Positions 28,142 to 36,640 of a DNA stretch of 64,000 nucleotides are shown one piece after another. Source of the DNA: Desulfovibrio sp. Marseille-P6017 (GTDB taxonomy: Bacteria > Bacillota_A > Clostridia > Peptostreptococcales > Peptostreptococcaceae); the NCBI GenBank assembly GCA_900604495.1, contig UWOR01000016.1, forward strand, positions 1 to 64,000, read 5' to 3'. Position 1 is the first letter of the stretch. Each line of letters begins with the position of its first letter. The notes beneath the pieces were generated by a model. It was given only the letters and a program-made list of their open reading frames with translations. It was not told the DNA's origin and did not search any database. A program made the translations under genes and the position numbers.

Positions 28142-29380
28142 TTATACTTCATGCAAAAATAATCCACATCTAACTTTTGGTTCAAACCAAGTTGATTTAG
28201 CTGGCATAATTTTATTTTCATCCGCCACCTTCATTAATTCTTTTATTTTAGTTGGATATAAAGAAAAGGCTACCCTCATATCTTTATTAACCCTATTTTC
28301 AAGTTCTTTAATTCCTTTAATCCCTCCTACAAATTCTATACGTTTATCACTTCTAGGATTTTTTATTCCTAAAATAGGTTCTATTAAATAATCATGTAGT
28401 ATGCTAACGTCTAATGATCTTATTGTATCATTTTCTACTTCTGATAACTTTTTAAATTGAAGTTTATACCATTTATTATTTAAATACATTCCAAACGTTC
28501 CTTTTTCTTTAGGTTTATAGCCATCTTCTTTTAAATTAATTATTTTAAAGTTTTCTCTAACTTTATTCATAAACTCTATTTCATTTAAATTGTTTAAATC
28601 TTTAACTACTCTATTATAATCTAGTACTAATAAGTCTTTTTCTGGTGCAATCATTGCTAAATAGTAATTAAATTCTTCTTTTCCTGTATAACTAGAATTT
28701 TTAATTCTCATTTCTTTTGCAATATTCTCTGCTGAAGCTGCTCTATGGTGTCCATCTGCTATATATAAATACTGTATACTTTTAAATTCATCTACTATTT
28801 TATTTATAGCCTTACTTTCACTTACTCTCCAAACAGTATGTCTTATATTGTCATTTGATATAAAATCATATAAGTGTTCTTCTTTTGTATAGCTATTTAT
28901 TATATCATCTATTTCTTTTTTATTTTTATAGGTTATTAATATAGTACCTGTATTTGCATTACAATACCTTATATGATTTGTTCTATCTAGTTCCTTGTCT
29001 GGTTTAGTATATTCATGTTTCTTTATAATACCATTCAAACTATCATCTACAGATACACATGCAACTATACCTATTTGAGCTCTATTATCCATTATTTCTC
29101 TATAAATATATATACATTCACTCTCATCTTGAATTAAAATATTTTCCTTTTTAAATTTATTTAAATTTTCTTTTGCTTTTAAATATACTTTTTCATCATA
29201 CTCATCTATATAATCTGGTAAATCGATCTCTGCACGATCTATGTGTAAAAATGAATACTTATTGTTATACGCCATATTTTTAGCTTCATCTCTACTCATA
29301 ACATCATATGGTAATTCAGCTACCTTATCTACATATTCTTTAGATGGTCTAATTGCTCTAAATGGTTTTATTACTGCCAT
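28142..29380 (-). CDS. DUF1015 family protein (serine operon)
   Basis: A 412-residue DUF1015 protein. It opens with the family pattern AVIKPFRAIRPSKEYVDKVAELPYD, and carries YIADGHHRAASAENIAKE near residue 215. The DGHHR motif is shared with the SerK/ParB-like nucleotide-dependent fold, where it lines the active site. It is the third gene after a class V aminotransferase and SerA, a cluster I recall from other clostridia. No phosphoserine phosphatase is present, so it may handle the O-phosphoserine step; this is an inference. I start at the third codon of the longest frame, six bases from AGGGGG. Confidence 0.82.
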   Translation of the reverse strand: MAVIKPFRAIRPSKEYVDKVAELPYDVMSRDEAKNMAYNNKYSFLHIDRAEIDLPDYIDEYDEKVYLKAKENLNKFKKENILIQDESECIYIYREIMDNRAQIGIVACVSVDDSLNGIIKKHEYTKPDKELDRTNHIRYCNANTGTILITYKNKKEIDDIINSYTKEEHLYDFISNDNIRHTVWRVSESKAINKIVDEFKSIQYLYIADGHHRAASAENIAKEMRIKNSSYTGKEEFNYYLAMIAPEKDLLVLDYNRVVKDLNNLNEIEFMNKVRENFKIINLKEDGYKPKEKGTFGMYLNNKWYKLQFKKLSEVENDTIRSLDVSILHDYLIEPILGIKNPRSDKRIEFVGGIKGIKELENRVNKDMRVAFSLYPTKIKELMKVADENKIMPAKSTWFEPKVRCGLFLHEV

Positions 29381-29405
29381 ATTCATCCCCCTTATTTATA
29401 TGCTC

Positions 29406-30353
29406 TTATAGCGCTAGCCTTATATTTTTACGACCTTCTTCACTTTGAAAATATTCAGTTATAATTTCTACTATCTCAGCACTTATCCTTTTTTGTGCTT
29501 CTACCGTTGAAGCTCCTATATGAGGTGTAGGAGATACCATGGGATGATTTACTAATTCTAAATTAAATTTTGGCTCACTTTCAAAAACATCTAATGCTAC
29601 TGCCTCAATTTTTCCATTATCTAATGCATTTATTAAATCCTTTTCACAAACCAGTCCACCTCTAGCGTGATTTATCAAGTATACTCTATCTTTCATTTTT
29701 TCTATTTCTTTTTTAGTTATTAAATATCCCTTTTCTTTATCGTAAGGTATATGAATAGTTAAAAAATCTGAGTTTGCTAATACTTCTTCAAATTCACAAA
29801 ATCTATATTTATTAGGCACATCCATCTTACCCAAAATGTCATAGTATATAATATTCATGCCCATAGCACAAGCTCTTTTAGCTACTTCTTTTCCTATTCT
29901 TCCCATACCAATTATACCTAATGTTTTTCCGTAAATTTCAGTTCCTATATAATGTTTCTTTTCCCATTTACCTTCTCTCATTCTTACATTTGATATATTT
30001 ACAAATCTTGCTATATTTATTATTTGGCATATTGTAAGCTCTGCTACTGAAACTGTACTTCCACAAGGTGTATTCATTATTTTTATACCCTTACTCTCAG
30101 CATAATCTACCTCTATATTATCCAAACCTACGCCAGATCTTATTATTAGTTTTAATCTATTACCCTCACAGGCTTTATCTATTATTTCTTTAGTTATTTT
30201 ATTTTTAGATCTTATTACTAAAGCATCCATATCTTTTAATTTTTCCCCTAATCCTAATCCATCAAAGAATTCATTTATAACATTAAAGTTTGACTTTCTT
30301 AATCTTTCTATTTCATCCTTATTCACACCATCAGTTATTAATATATTAAACAT
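29406..30353 (-). CDS. serA: D-3-phosphoglycerate dehydrogenase (short form)
   Basis: NAD-dependent D-2-hydroxyacid dehydrogenase, predicted first enzyme of phosphorylated serine synthesis. The 315-residue protein has the NAD-binding GIIGMGRIGKEVAKRA motif, catalytic Arg in IIRSGVGLDNI, Glu in DVFESEP and His in PTPHIGAST. It lacks the C-terminal ACT domain of longer SerA proteins, so serine feedback through that domain is absent. It sits 46 bases after the aminotransferase and 25 bases before the DUF1015 gene, with a GGAGGT site. The context supports phosphoglycerate as substrate. Confidence 0.88.
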   Translation of the reverse strand: MFNILITDGVNKDEIERLRKSNFNVINEFFDGLGLGEKLKDMDALVIRSKNKITKEIIDKACEGNRLKLIIRSGVGLDNIEVDYAESKGIKIMNTPCGSTVSVAELTICQIINIARFVNISNVRMREGKWEKKHYIGTEIYGKTLGIIGMGRIGKEVAKRACAMGMNIIYYDILGKMDVPNKYRFCEFEEVLANSDFLTIHIPYDKEKGYLITKKEIEKMKDRVYLINHARGGLVCEKDLINALDNGKIEAVALDVFESEPKFNLELVNHPMVSPTPHIGASTVEAQKRISAEIVEIITEYFQSEEGRKNIRLAL

Positions 30354-30399
30354 ATTTATACCTCCAAATTTAACCTTTTTTTACCGCCTTATATTGAAT

Positions 30400-31479
30400 T
30401 TAATTTTTTTCAAATCCTAATATTTCATCAATATTATTTAATAAATCTTTTACATCATCTACTGAATAATCTCCCATATGAGATATTCTAAATGTCTTTT
30501 CTTTAAGTTCCCCATATCCATTGGCAATTTCAAGGTTTCTCTCTTTTAATTGATCATTCAATTTAGATATACTTATACCTTTTGTATTTTTCACTACGGT
30601 AAGAGTATTAGATAAGTAATTTTCATCGGTAAAAATTTGGAAGTGTTCTTTAGCCCAAGATCTAACTATATTAGCCATTTCTCCATGTCTTAAAAATCTA
30701 TTTTCTAGGCCTTCTTTTAAGATTTGGTTTAATTGGAAGTCTAAAGCGAACATATGTGAAAGGGATGGTGTTGAAGGGTACTGGTAATTCTTATTAACTA
30801 TGTATTCATACATTGCTAATAAATCAAAATACGTTCCTCTATAAGGTACTTTTTTAGCTCGTTGAACTGCTTTGTTAGAAAATGTACAGATTGACATACC
30901 AGGTGGTAATCCAAGTGCTTTTTGCACCGATGTTATACATATATCTATTCCAATTTTGTCAACTTCTATTTTTATTCCACCCGCCGAACTTACTGCATCT
31001 ACACAGTAAATTATATCTTCATATTTTTTAATAACCTCTCCAATAGCCTCTATTGGGTTTGTTATGCCTGTTGAAGTCTCATTATGAGTTATAGTTATTA
31101 AATCATACTTACCGGTAGAAAGTACCTTATCAACCATTTCAGGACTTATCGCCTTCCCTAATTCTACTTCAAATAAATCCACGGGTACCATGTTTGACAC
31201 TCCCATTTTATACCATCTTTTTCCAAAGGATCCACAGGAGAATACAACTGCCCTTTTAGATGTACAGGATCGAATGGAACCTTCCATTAATCCACTACCG
31301 GATGATGTAGATAAAAGTATTTCGCTATTTGTATAAAATAAACTTTGCAACTTTTTACTTATATCATATTGTATCCTAGATGCTTCTTTTCCTCTATGAC
31401 TGATTACTTGAGTAGACATATATTCTAGGACATCTTTATTTACATCTATAGGTCCAGGAATAAATAACCTTTTGCTCAT
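30400..31479 (-). CDS. Class V aminotransferase (phosphoserine/alanine-glyoxylate type)
   Basis: PLP-dependent aminotransferase of 359 residues. The opening FIPGPIDVNKDVLEYMS, the TSSGSGLMEGSIRS phosphate-cup segment, and the PLP-lysine region CITSVQKALGLPPGM place it with alanine-glyoxylate/serine-pyruvate type enzymes. Such enzymes replace classical SerC in several anaerobes when coupled to SerA, making 3-phosphoserine. It is the first gene of the operon with a strong promoter and an AAAGGAGG site. Whether the substrate is phosphohydroxypyruvate or glyoxylate is inferred from context. Confidence 0.88.
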   Translation of the reverse strand: MSKRLFIPGPIDVNKDVLEYMSTQVISHRGKEASRIQYDISKKLQSLFYTNSEILLSTSSGSGLMEGSIRSCTSKRAVVFSCGSFGKRWYKMGVSNMVPVDLFEVELGKAISPEMVDKVLSTGKYDLITITHNETSTGITNPIEAIGEVIKKYEDIIYCVDAVSSAGGIKIEVDKIGIDICITSVQKALGLPPGMSICTFSNKAVQRAKKVPYRGTYFDLLAMYEYIVNKNYQYPSTPSLSHMFALDFQLNQILKEGLENRFLRHGEMANIVRSWAKEHFQIFTDENYLSNTLTVVKNTKGISISKLNDQLKERNLEIANGYGELKEKTFRISHMGDYSVDDVKDLLNNIDEILGFEKN

Positions 31480-31536
31480 AATAAGCCTCCTTTCTTAAAA
31501 ATTATTATTATTTAAATTTTTAATATTTTAATATCT

Positions 31537-31565
31537 ATAGTATGTTTTCTAAATAAATATGTCAA
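31537..31565 (-). promoter_or_regulatory. Promoter of the serine-type operon
   Basis: TTGACA (31560-31565), 17-base spacer, TACTAT (31537-31542) on the minus strand, about 60 bases before the aminotransferase ATG. Confidence 0.78.
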
Positions 31566-31701
31566 TTTTATAGTTTCTTTATTATATAATATTTATTTTT
31601 TTTATTTAAGTTCTACATTTTTTAATAAAAATATAGATTTACATTTAAAATAAAATTTATTATTTACCTTAATAGTTTACTTTTTAATATTATCTCAAAA
31701 T

Positions 31702-31845
31702 TTATTTGTAATATTTATGATTAGAAATTAAATCTCCAATTTCTTTCGTGGTAACTTTTATACCATATCCGTCATAAATATCCTCTGTCTTATATCCTTT
31801 ACTCAATACTTTTTCAACAGCTTTATCTTTGCTATTAGATTCTCT
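31702..31845 (-). pseudogene. leuB 3' remnant (isopropylmalate dehydrogenase tail)
   Basis: A frame of about 47 codons without a start ends in TAA at 31702. The translation AVEKVLSKGYKTEDIYDG followed by TTKEIGDLI closely follows the C-terminal ending of 3-isopropylmalate dehydrogenases (GYRTxDI, then EMGDLI). The rest of leuB is missing. It begins right where the leuA relic ends, so a deletion has removed the end of leuA and most of leuB, probably with leuC and leuD if gene order was the usual one. Family identity is from memory of the motif. Confidence 0.65.
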
Positions 31846-32350
31846 ATTTAAATTTAGTTTCTGGATATTTTTCAGCTTCATCTTTTACAAGCTTCGCTCC
31901 TTTTACAGCTATTTCAATTATCTCTTCTTTAGTTTTATCAAATACAACATTTCTTTGAAGTGTTGATATTGAATTATAAATATGAACAATTACTTCCTTA
32001 CATACTTTTAATGCTTCAAAAGTTTTTAATATTAAATGCTCTCTTGCTTAAGTTATCACCTGAAGAGTAACATCTTCTGGTATTAGATTTTCATCAATTA
32101 ATTTTCTTATAAACTTATATTCTGTATCTGATGCAGATGGAAATCCTACCTCTATTTGCTTAAAACCAATACCTACCAACATATTAAACATCTTAATTTT
32201 CTCATCTACATTCATAAGATTTAGTAAAACTTGGTTAGCATCTCTTAGGTCAACACTGTACCATATAGGTGATTTTATAATCTCATTATCTGGACATTTT
32301 CTATTTTTCATGGTAATCTTTTTAAATCTAGAATATTTCTCATGGTTCAT
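31844..32350 (-). pseudogene. leuA: leuA remnant (2-isopropylmalate synthase), nonsense and 3' deletion
   Basis: The first 100 codons give a clear 2-isopropylmalate synthase N-terminus (SPIWYSVDLRDANQVLLN, then GFKQIEVGFPSASDTEY and VTLQVIT). A TAA at 32048-32050 stands where relatives have Gln (LTQARE). In the same frame the family sequence goes on (AREHLILKTFEALK, VIVHIYNSISTLQR, AEKYPET) to a TAG at 31844. About 170 codons remain of an expected 500 or more. AGGAGG and ATG at 32350 and the upstream T-box are intact. This is a dead gene, not a truncated enzyme. Confidence 0.9.
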
Positions 32351-32387
32351 AATAGTCCTCCTATATATTTAAAATCTTTTTTCCAAT

Positions 32388-32632
32388 AAAAAAACTCGCC
32401 TCTAAAAAATTAGAGACGAGTTTAGCTCGCGGTACCACTCGATTTGGCTATAAAGCCTACTTTATAATAATGATAAATCATTATATATCCTATAACCTAG
32501 ATTAATCGGTTTGCAAATTGCAACAGCTCATAGACAAGTTCGAATTTATCCACTGCCAAATCACACCATCCTTTGGCTCTCTGTAAGCTTCATCATTTCT
32601 ACTACTCCTAATCAACGCCTTTTATTTTAAAT
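32388..32632 (-). promoter_or_regulatory. T-box riboswitch (leucine type) before the leuA relic
   Basis: On the minus strand a stem I region (AGAGAGCC, GGTGTGATTTGGC, then GAACTTG) is followed by the T-box sequence GAGTGGTACCGCGAGC (32425-32442) and a terminator hairpin (about 32388-32423, AAACTCGTCTCTAA pairing with TTAGAGGCGAGTTT, then T7). The likely specifier codon after GAA is CTT (32536-32538), leucine. Uncharged tRNA-Leu should turn on readthrough. All visible parts look intact although the gene it served is broken. Confidence 0.92.
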
Positions 32633-32644
32633 TGTTTATTAGTT

Positions 32645-32673
32645 ATAGTATTATTTTACTTTTTATTTGTCAA
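32645..32673 (-). promoter_or_regulatory. Promoter of the T-box leader
   Basis: TTGACA (32668-32673), 17-base spacer, TACTAT (32645-32650), placed to start the T-box transcript near 32637. It matches the serine operon promoter hexamers. Confidence 0.75.
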
Positions 32674-32709
32674 TTATATAGTTAAATTTATACATATATA
32701 TTACTTATG

Positions 32710-33435
32710 TTACCTCTTCATAAAATCTAAATTAAAAAATTCTATTATTTGATCTTCATGATAATTTATAACTAATTCTTTTGGAAAATCAACTTCTTTA
32801 ATTAATTTTTCACAATTATCGAATCTCCCTATATCATAGCAAATATGAGAGTCCGTTCCCATTATTACTCTTACATTGTGCTCCTTACAAAGCTCTAACA
32901 TTTTTGATAAATTTTCTTTTGCACCTTCTCTAAATGAATTTGGATTTAGTGAAGAGTTATTAATTTCCAATAATATATTTTTTTCTTTTGCTTTTAATAC
33001 TACTGCTTCATAATCAAGTGCATATCTACTATCATCTGGATGACCTATTATTCTAACTTTTTCTATATCCATTACATTAAGTATTGCTCTAGTATTCTCT
33101 TCTATAGAACCAAATTTAACACAAGGTGGATGAAGACTTGCTATTACATAATCTAATCCTGAATATAAATCTTCATCTATATCTAAGTTTCCTTCAAAAT
33201 CAAGTATATTTCCTTCTATACCTCTAAGAATTTTGACTCCATCAACTTCTCTAGGAATTACCTTTAAATTTTGAAAATAGTATTTATGTGGTGATGCTGG
33301 CATATTAGATGAATGATCTGATATACCAAGATATTTAATCTGACGCCTTACAGCAAATTCTATATTCTCTTTTATAGTACTAAATGCATGTCCACTTACT
33401 ATAGTATGTGTATGTAAATCTAAAATTGATTTCAT
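32710..33435 (-). CDS. PHP-domain phosphatase (YcdX-like)
   Basis: Metal-dependent phosphoesterase of 241 residues. PHP motifs with metal ligands are visible: LDLHTHT at the N-terminus, GISDHSS near 40, GIEGNIL, IASLHPP, IIGHPDD and GTDSHI near the C-terminus. This set matches YcdX/histidinol-phosphatase-like enzymes with a trinuclear metal site. The physiological substrate is not known from sequence; histidinol phosphate is unlikely as no his genes are near. AGGAGG precedes the ATG. It follows the S1 gene after a hairpin and precedes the T-box promoter. Confidence 0.85.
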   Translation of the reverse strand: MKSILDLHTHTIVSGHAFSTIKENIEFAVRRQIKYLGISDHSSNMPASPHKYYFQNLKVIPREVDGVKILRGIEGNILDFEGNLDIDEDLYSGLDYVIASLHPPCVKFGSIEENTRAILNVMDIEKVRIIGHPDDSRYALDYEAVVLKAKEKNILLEINNSSLNPNSFREGAKENLSKMLELCKEHNVRVIMGTDSHICYDIGRFDNCEKLIKEVDFPKELVINYHEDQIIEFFNLDFMKR

Positions 33436-33466
33436 AAATACCTCCTCTTATTAATCATATAAATAT

Positions 33467-33495
33467 AGGATACCTCAAACTATTTGAGATATCCT
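33467..33495 (-). terminator. Hairpin between the S1 and PHP genes
   Basis: A 13-base stem (33467-33479 with 33483-33495, one mismatch) follows the S1 gene stop. The downstream T tract is weak, so it may attenuate rather than stop transcription. Confidence 0.6.
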
Positions 33496-33502
33496 TGACT
33501 TA

Positions 33503-34768
33503 TTATTTTTGTAAATTTTTAAATTTATCTTTAAATAAATCTCCAAGAGTTCCTAAAGAATCTTCCACTTCTAAATATTCTGTGTAATCTTCTTCAGGCT
33601 CTCTTTCAGCTTCTTTTTTAGATACTAACATTCTTCTATTTTCTGGATTAAAGTTAAGAACCTTTACCTTAACTTCATCATCAATATTTACTACGTTAGT
33701 CACTTTTACAACTCTATCTTCACTTAACTCAGATATTGGTAAAAATGCTTCTACACCTTCTCTAATTTCAAGGAATGCTCCTCTATCAATTATTCTAACA
33801 ACCTTACCTGTTATTATATCATCAACATATACATCTTCAGATATTAGTTGCCATGGGTCATTATTTATATCTTTTAATGCTAGCGCTATTTTTCTAGTTT
33901 CCATATTAACATCTAAAACATAAACGTCTACTTCTTGTCCTTCTTGTAACATATCTTCAACAGATTCTACTCTTTTCCAAGATAGATTATTTAAATGAAC
34001 TAAACCTTCTAGCCCTCCAATATCTACAAATGCACCATAAGACATTATCTTAGTTACTTTACCATGTCTTTTTTGTCCTACTTGTAAAGAGTTAAACAGA
34101 TCTTCTTTTTCTTGCTTTATTCTAGTTCTTTCTGCATCTCTTTCAGCTTTAATTCTAGCTCTCTCAGCTTCTTTTTCAGCTTGTATTCTAGCTCTTCTTT
34201 CTTCTCTTTCTATGTTTATTCTTTCTTGTAATACCTCTCTATGACTTACCACAAATCTATTTCTCTTAGCATCTAATTCTATTAGATAACACTCTAAATT
34301 TGCTCCAATATATTCTTTAGTTTCTTTTACAAACTTAGTATCTATTTGAGATATTGGCATAAATACATCTATTGATTTATATTTTGCAAATACTCCTCTT
34401 TCTATAGCTTTTTCAACATTTACAGTTATTATTCTATGATCTTCATATGCTTTAGTTATCTCTGCTAGATCATTTCTTTTATCTGCTTGTAATTTAGACA
34501 GTCTTATTGTTCCATCTTTTTCCGAAACCCTTTGTATAACTGCAGTTACTTCATCTCCTACATTATATACTTCTTCTATACTTTTATTACCCTCTATATT
34601 TAATTCTCCTACTGGTATTATTCCATCAAATCCATATTCTAAGTCTAATACAACTTCATCATGGGCAACTTTAATTATTTTAGCAGTTATAGTTTTACCT
34701 ACCTTTACTTCATTAAAAGCCTTTTCTTGCTCATCTAGTAAATCTTTCATCGATAATTCGTTTTTCAT
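33503..34768 (-). CDS. S1-domain RNA-binding protein (ribosomal protein S1-like) with charged insert
   Basis: A 421-residue protein with four S1 barrels: about 20-95, 105-180, 235-305 and 320-390. Typical S1 strands are visible, e.g. GKVTKIMSYGAFVDIGGLEGLVH. Between barrels 2 and 3 (about 185-232) lies a highly charged helical segment built of imperfect ERxAR-IKAE repeats. This may form a long single helix or coiled coil spacing the two barrel pairs. Likely binds mRNA at the ribosome or acts in RNA regulation, as for clostridial RpsA-like proteins. AAAGGA lies before the ATG and TGGTATAAT further up is a candidate extended -10. Confidence 0.86.
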   Translation of the reverse strand: MKNELSMKDLLDEQEKAFNEVKVGKTITAKIIKVAHDEVVLDLEYGFDGIIPVGELNIEGNKSIEEVYNVGDEVTAVIQRVSEKDGTIRLSKLQADKRNDLAEITKAYEDHRIITVNVEKAIERGVFAKYKSIDVFMPISQIDTKFVKETKEYIGANLECYLIELDAKRNRFVVSHREVLQERINIEREERRARIQAEKEAERARIKAERDAERTRIKQEKEDLFNSLQVGQKRHGKVTKIMSYGAFVDIGGLEGLVHLNNLSWKRVESVEDMLQEGQEVDVYVLDVNMETRKIALALKDINNDPWQLISEDVYVDDIITGKVVRIIDRGAFLEIREGVEAFLPISELSEDRVVKVTNVVNIDDEVKVKVLNFNPENRRMLVSKKEAEREPEEDYTEYLEVEDSLGTLGDLFKDKFKNLQK

Positions 34769-34911
34769 ATTAATGTATTCCTTTCATATTTTATCGTATA
34801 AATATATTTTCTCAATAAATATTATACCATTAATATTTTATAAATACTTACATATTTCATCTAATATTTTGAATAATTAAAATAAAACTTTATTTTTTCG
34901 TAAAAAAATAA

Positions 34912-34933
34912 GAAGGTGTATGTGACATCCTTC
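34912..34933 (-). terminator. Terminator after sfsA
   Basis: GAAGGATGT pairs with ACACCTTC (one bulged base), followed on the minus strand by TATTTTTTTA. It is about 70 bases past the sfsA stop. The rest of 34769-35000 shows no other element. Confidence 0.65.
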
Positions 34934-35000
34934 CTAAAATAAATTTACACTATATGTACACTTAAATAGTAGCTAATACTATCGTTAGTTGCAACATATT

Positions 35001-35696
35001 TTATAATTTAACTTCAATATCTTTATTTATATCTATTGAGTTTTTAGTAACTAAACTATCATATGCTAAAACTTCAACTCCATTATTCTTAGCTTCTATT
35101 AATGCATCCCCTAACTCTTTATGCATTTTATTATTAGGAGTAAAATAAAGTACATTATCCATTTGTACTAAAAATATTATATAGCAATAATAACCTTCTT
35201 TTCTAGCTTCTATAAGTTCCCTTATATGTTTTACTCCTCTCTCAGTTTTTGCATCTGGAAATTTAACTATATTTTCTTCTTCTAAGGTAACCCCTTTAAT
35301 TTCTATAAATGCTTTTTTATCTCCAGCTTCTAAATATATATCAAATCTTGAATTTCCATAAGTTTTTTCTGGCTTAATTAAAGTAACCTTTTCATCTATT
35401 CCTGGTAATGTTATTTTTCCATTTTTTAAAGCCTCATATATAACTTTATTTGGAACTTGAGAATCCATATTTATAAGTCTATCTTCTTTTTCAACTGCAA
35501 TCAAAGAGTACCTTGTTTTTCTATTAGGATTATCGCTTTCTTCTAAATAAACACTACATTTGGGAGTTAAAAGTTCTCGACATCTACCTGTATTTTTAAC
35601 ATGAACCTTTTCTATATTTCCATTTATTTCACAGTAAGCTATAAATCTATTTGGCCTTTCTATAAATTTTGCCTTTACAACTTTATTATAATTCAT
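35001..35696 (-). CDS. sfsA: SfsA family protein (sugar fermentation stimulation)
   Basis: A 231-residue SfsA protein. The N-terminal OB-like part (KAKFIERPNRFIAYCEING) precedes a nuclease-like domain with the FDIYLEAGDKKAFIEIKGVTLEE motif (Asp, Glu, Lys as in PD-(D/E)XK enzymes) and the FPDAKTERGVKHIREL segment. E. coli SfsA was tied to maltose metabolism; the fold suggests nucleic-acid binding or cleavage. Physiological role unknown. AAAGGAG site; single gene with its own terminator. Confidence 0.92.
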   Translation of the reverse strand: MNYNKVVKAKFIERPNRFIAYCEINGNIEKVHVKNTGRCRELLTPKCSVYLEESDNPNRKTRYSLIAVEKEDRLINMDSQVPNKVIYEALKNGKITLPGIDEKVTLIKPEKTYGNSRFDIYLEAGDKKAFIEIKGVTLEEENIVKFPDAKTERGVKHIRELIEARKEGYYCYIIFLVQMDNVLYFTPNNKMHKELGDALIEAKNNGVEVLAYDSLVTKNSIDINKDIEVKL

Positions 35697-35784
35697 ATTT
35701 TGCTCCTTTTTATTAACTAATTTAACTTACTTATACCCTATTAAAACTATTTTTCACAATATTAAACTTAAAATTCAAATAATT

Positions 35785-35815
35785 AAAGGTGTATACTTAT
35801 TATGTATACACCTTT
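35785..35815 (-). terminator. Terminator after the gene at 35825
   Basis: A perfect 12-base stem AAAGGTGTATAC/GTATACACCTTT with a 7-base loop, followed by A/T-rich DNA, lies 10 bases past the stop codon. Confidence 0.85.
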
Positions 35816-35824
35816 TAATACATC

Positions 35825-36511
35825 TTACTCTTTATTATCTCTTACTTTTATGAATCTTCCAATAAATTCAACCATATATTCATTTATTTTCTCTATAGAG
35901 TTTTTATAATTAGCTTCTTCATCACTATAAATATAGTGAACTATAATGTCAGATAGCTCATAAATTAAGCTTTCATAAACAGTTTTTTCTTCTTCTTCTT
36001 TAAATACTAAGTTGTTAGTTTTATAAATACTTTTTATAAACTTTATAAGAGTATCTACTGCATCTTTTATTGGATTAGCTAAATCATTGTATAACTTAAC
36101 TCTCTTACTTTCCTCTCCTCCAGATTCATATAATTCAAACTCTATCATAAACTGACTTTTATATGGATCTTGAGTAACTTCTTCAACCCTCAATCCAATG
36201 CCCCTATATATTTGTAATAAGAAATAATTAATTACTATCATAGCTTCACTATATGATGTACTATCATTTGAGTAAACATATTCTATTACTTTATCTTTAA
36301 TTTGAGTTGTGAGTTCTCTAGATAGTTCTAGCTTTTCTTCATCATTAAATTCGATCCCTTTATATCTATATAATCCTACTATAATATTAAGAGCTTTATC
36401 TTTAGCATTTATTATTTCATTTACTAATTCATATATTAGGTCTAGTTTTTCACTTTCTATACCGACCTGTTTTAGTCTATTATCTATCTCGAATTCTTCA
36501 TAATAATTTAT
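35825..36511 (-). CDS. Uncharacterised protein (probable ATA start)
   Basis: A 228-residue acidic, mostly helical soluble protein without a recognised domain. The first ATG in frame is at 36241, but the frame stays open 90 codons further upstream and the added part has the same composition and helical character (for example ESEKLDLIYELVNEI, VGLYRYKGIEFNDEEKLE). An upstream TGA at 36520-36518 limits it. The only start-like codon in range is ATA at 36511, ten bases after AAAGGAG, giving (M)NYYEEFEID. I therefore prefer ATA initiation, or a mutated ATG. No function proposed; it has its own terminator. Confidence 0.65.
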   Translation of the reverse strand: MNYYEEFEIDNRLKQVGIESEKLDLIYELVNEIINAKDKALNIIVGLYRYKGIEFNDEEKLELSRELTTQIKDKVIEYVYSNDSTSYSEAMIVINYFLLQIYRGIGLRVEEVTQDPYKSQFMIEFELYESGGEESKRVKLYNDLANPIKDAVDTLIKFIKSIYKTNNLVFKEEEEKTVYESLIYELSDIIVHYIYSDEEANYKNSIEKINEYMVEFIGRFIKVRDNKE

Positions 36512-36572
36512 ATCGAATCATCTCCTTTTATATAAATTATTAGTTATATAAAATATATGATAATAAATATAA

Positions 36573-36620
36573 AAAATGACTGTCTAGAAATAAATTTCAT
36601 TATTTTTAGATAGTCATTTT
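36573..36620 (-). terminator. Terminator of the nadABC operon
   Basis: AAAATGACT/AGTCATTTT with an extended AT-rich stem (36573-36592 with 36601-36620) lies about 20 bases past the nadC stop codon. Confidence 0.8.
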
Positions 36621-36640
36621 ATTTGCTTAACTACATAAAT

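Noticed and set aside
32048..32350. The 100-codon leuA frame considered as a functional short protein.
   Set aside because: The family sequence continues in the same frame past the TAA, so it is a nonsense-truncated remnant.
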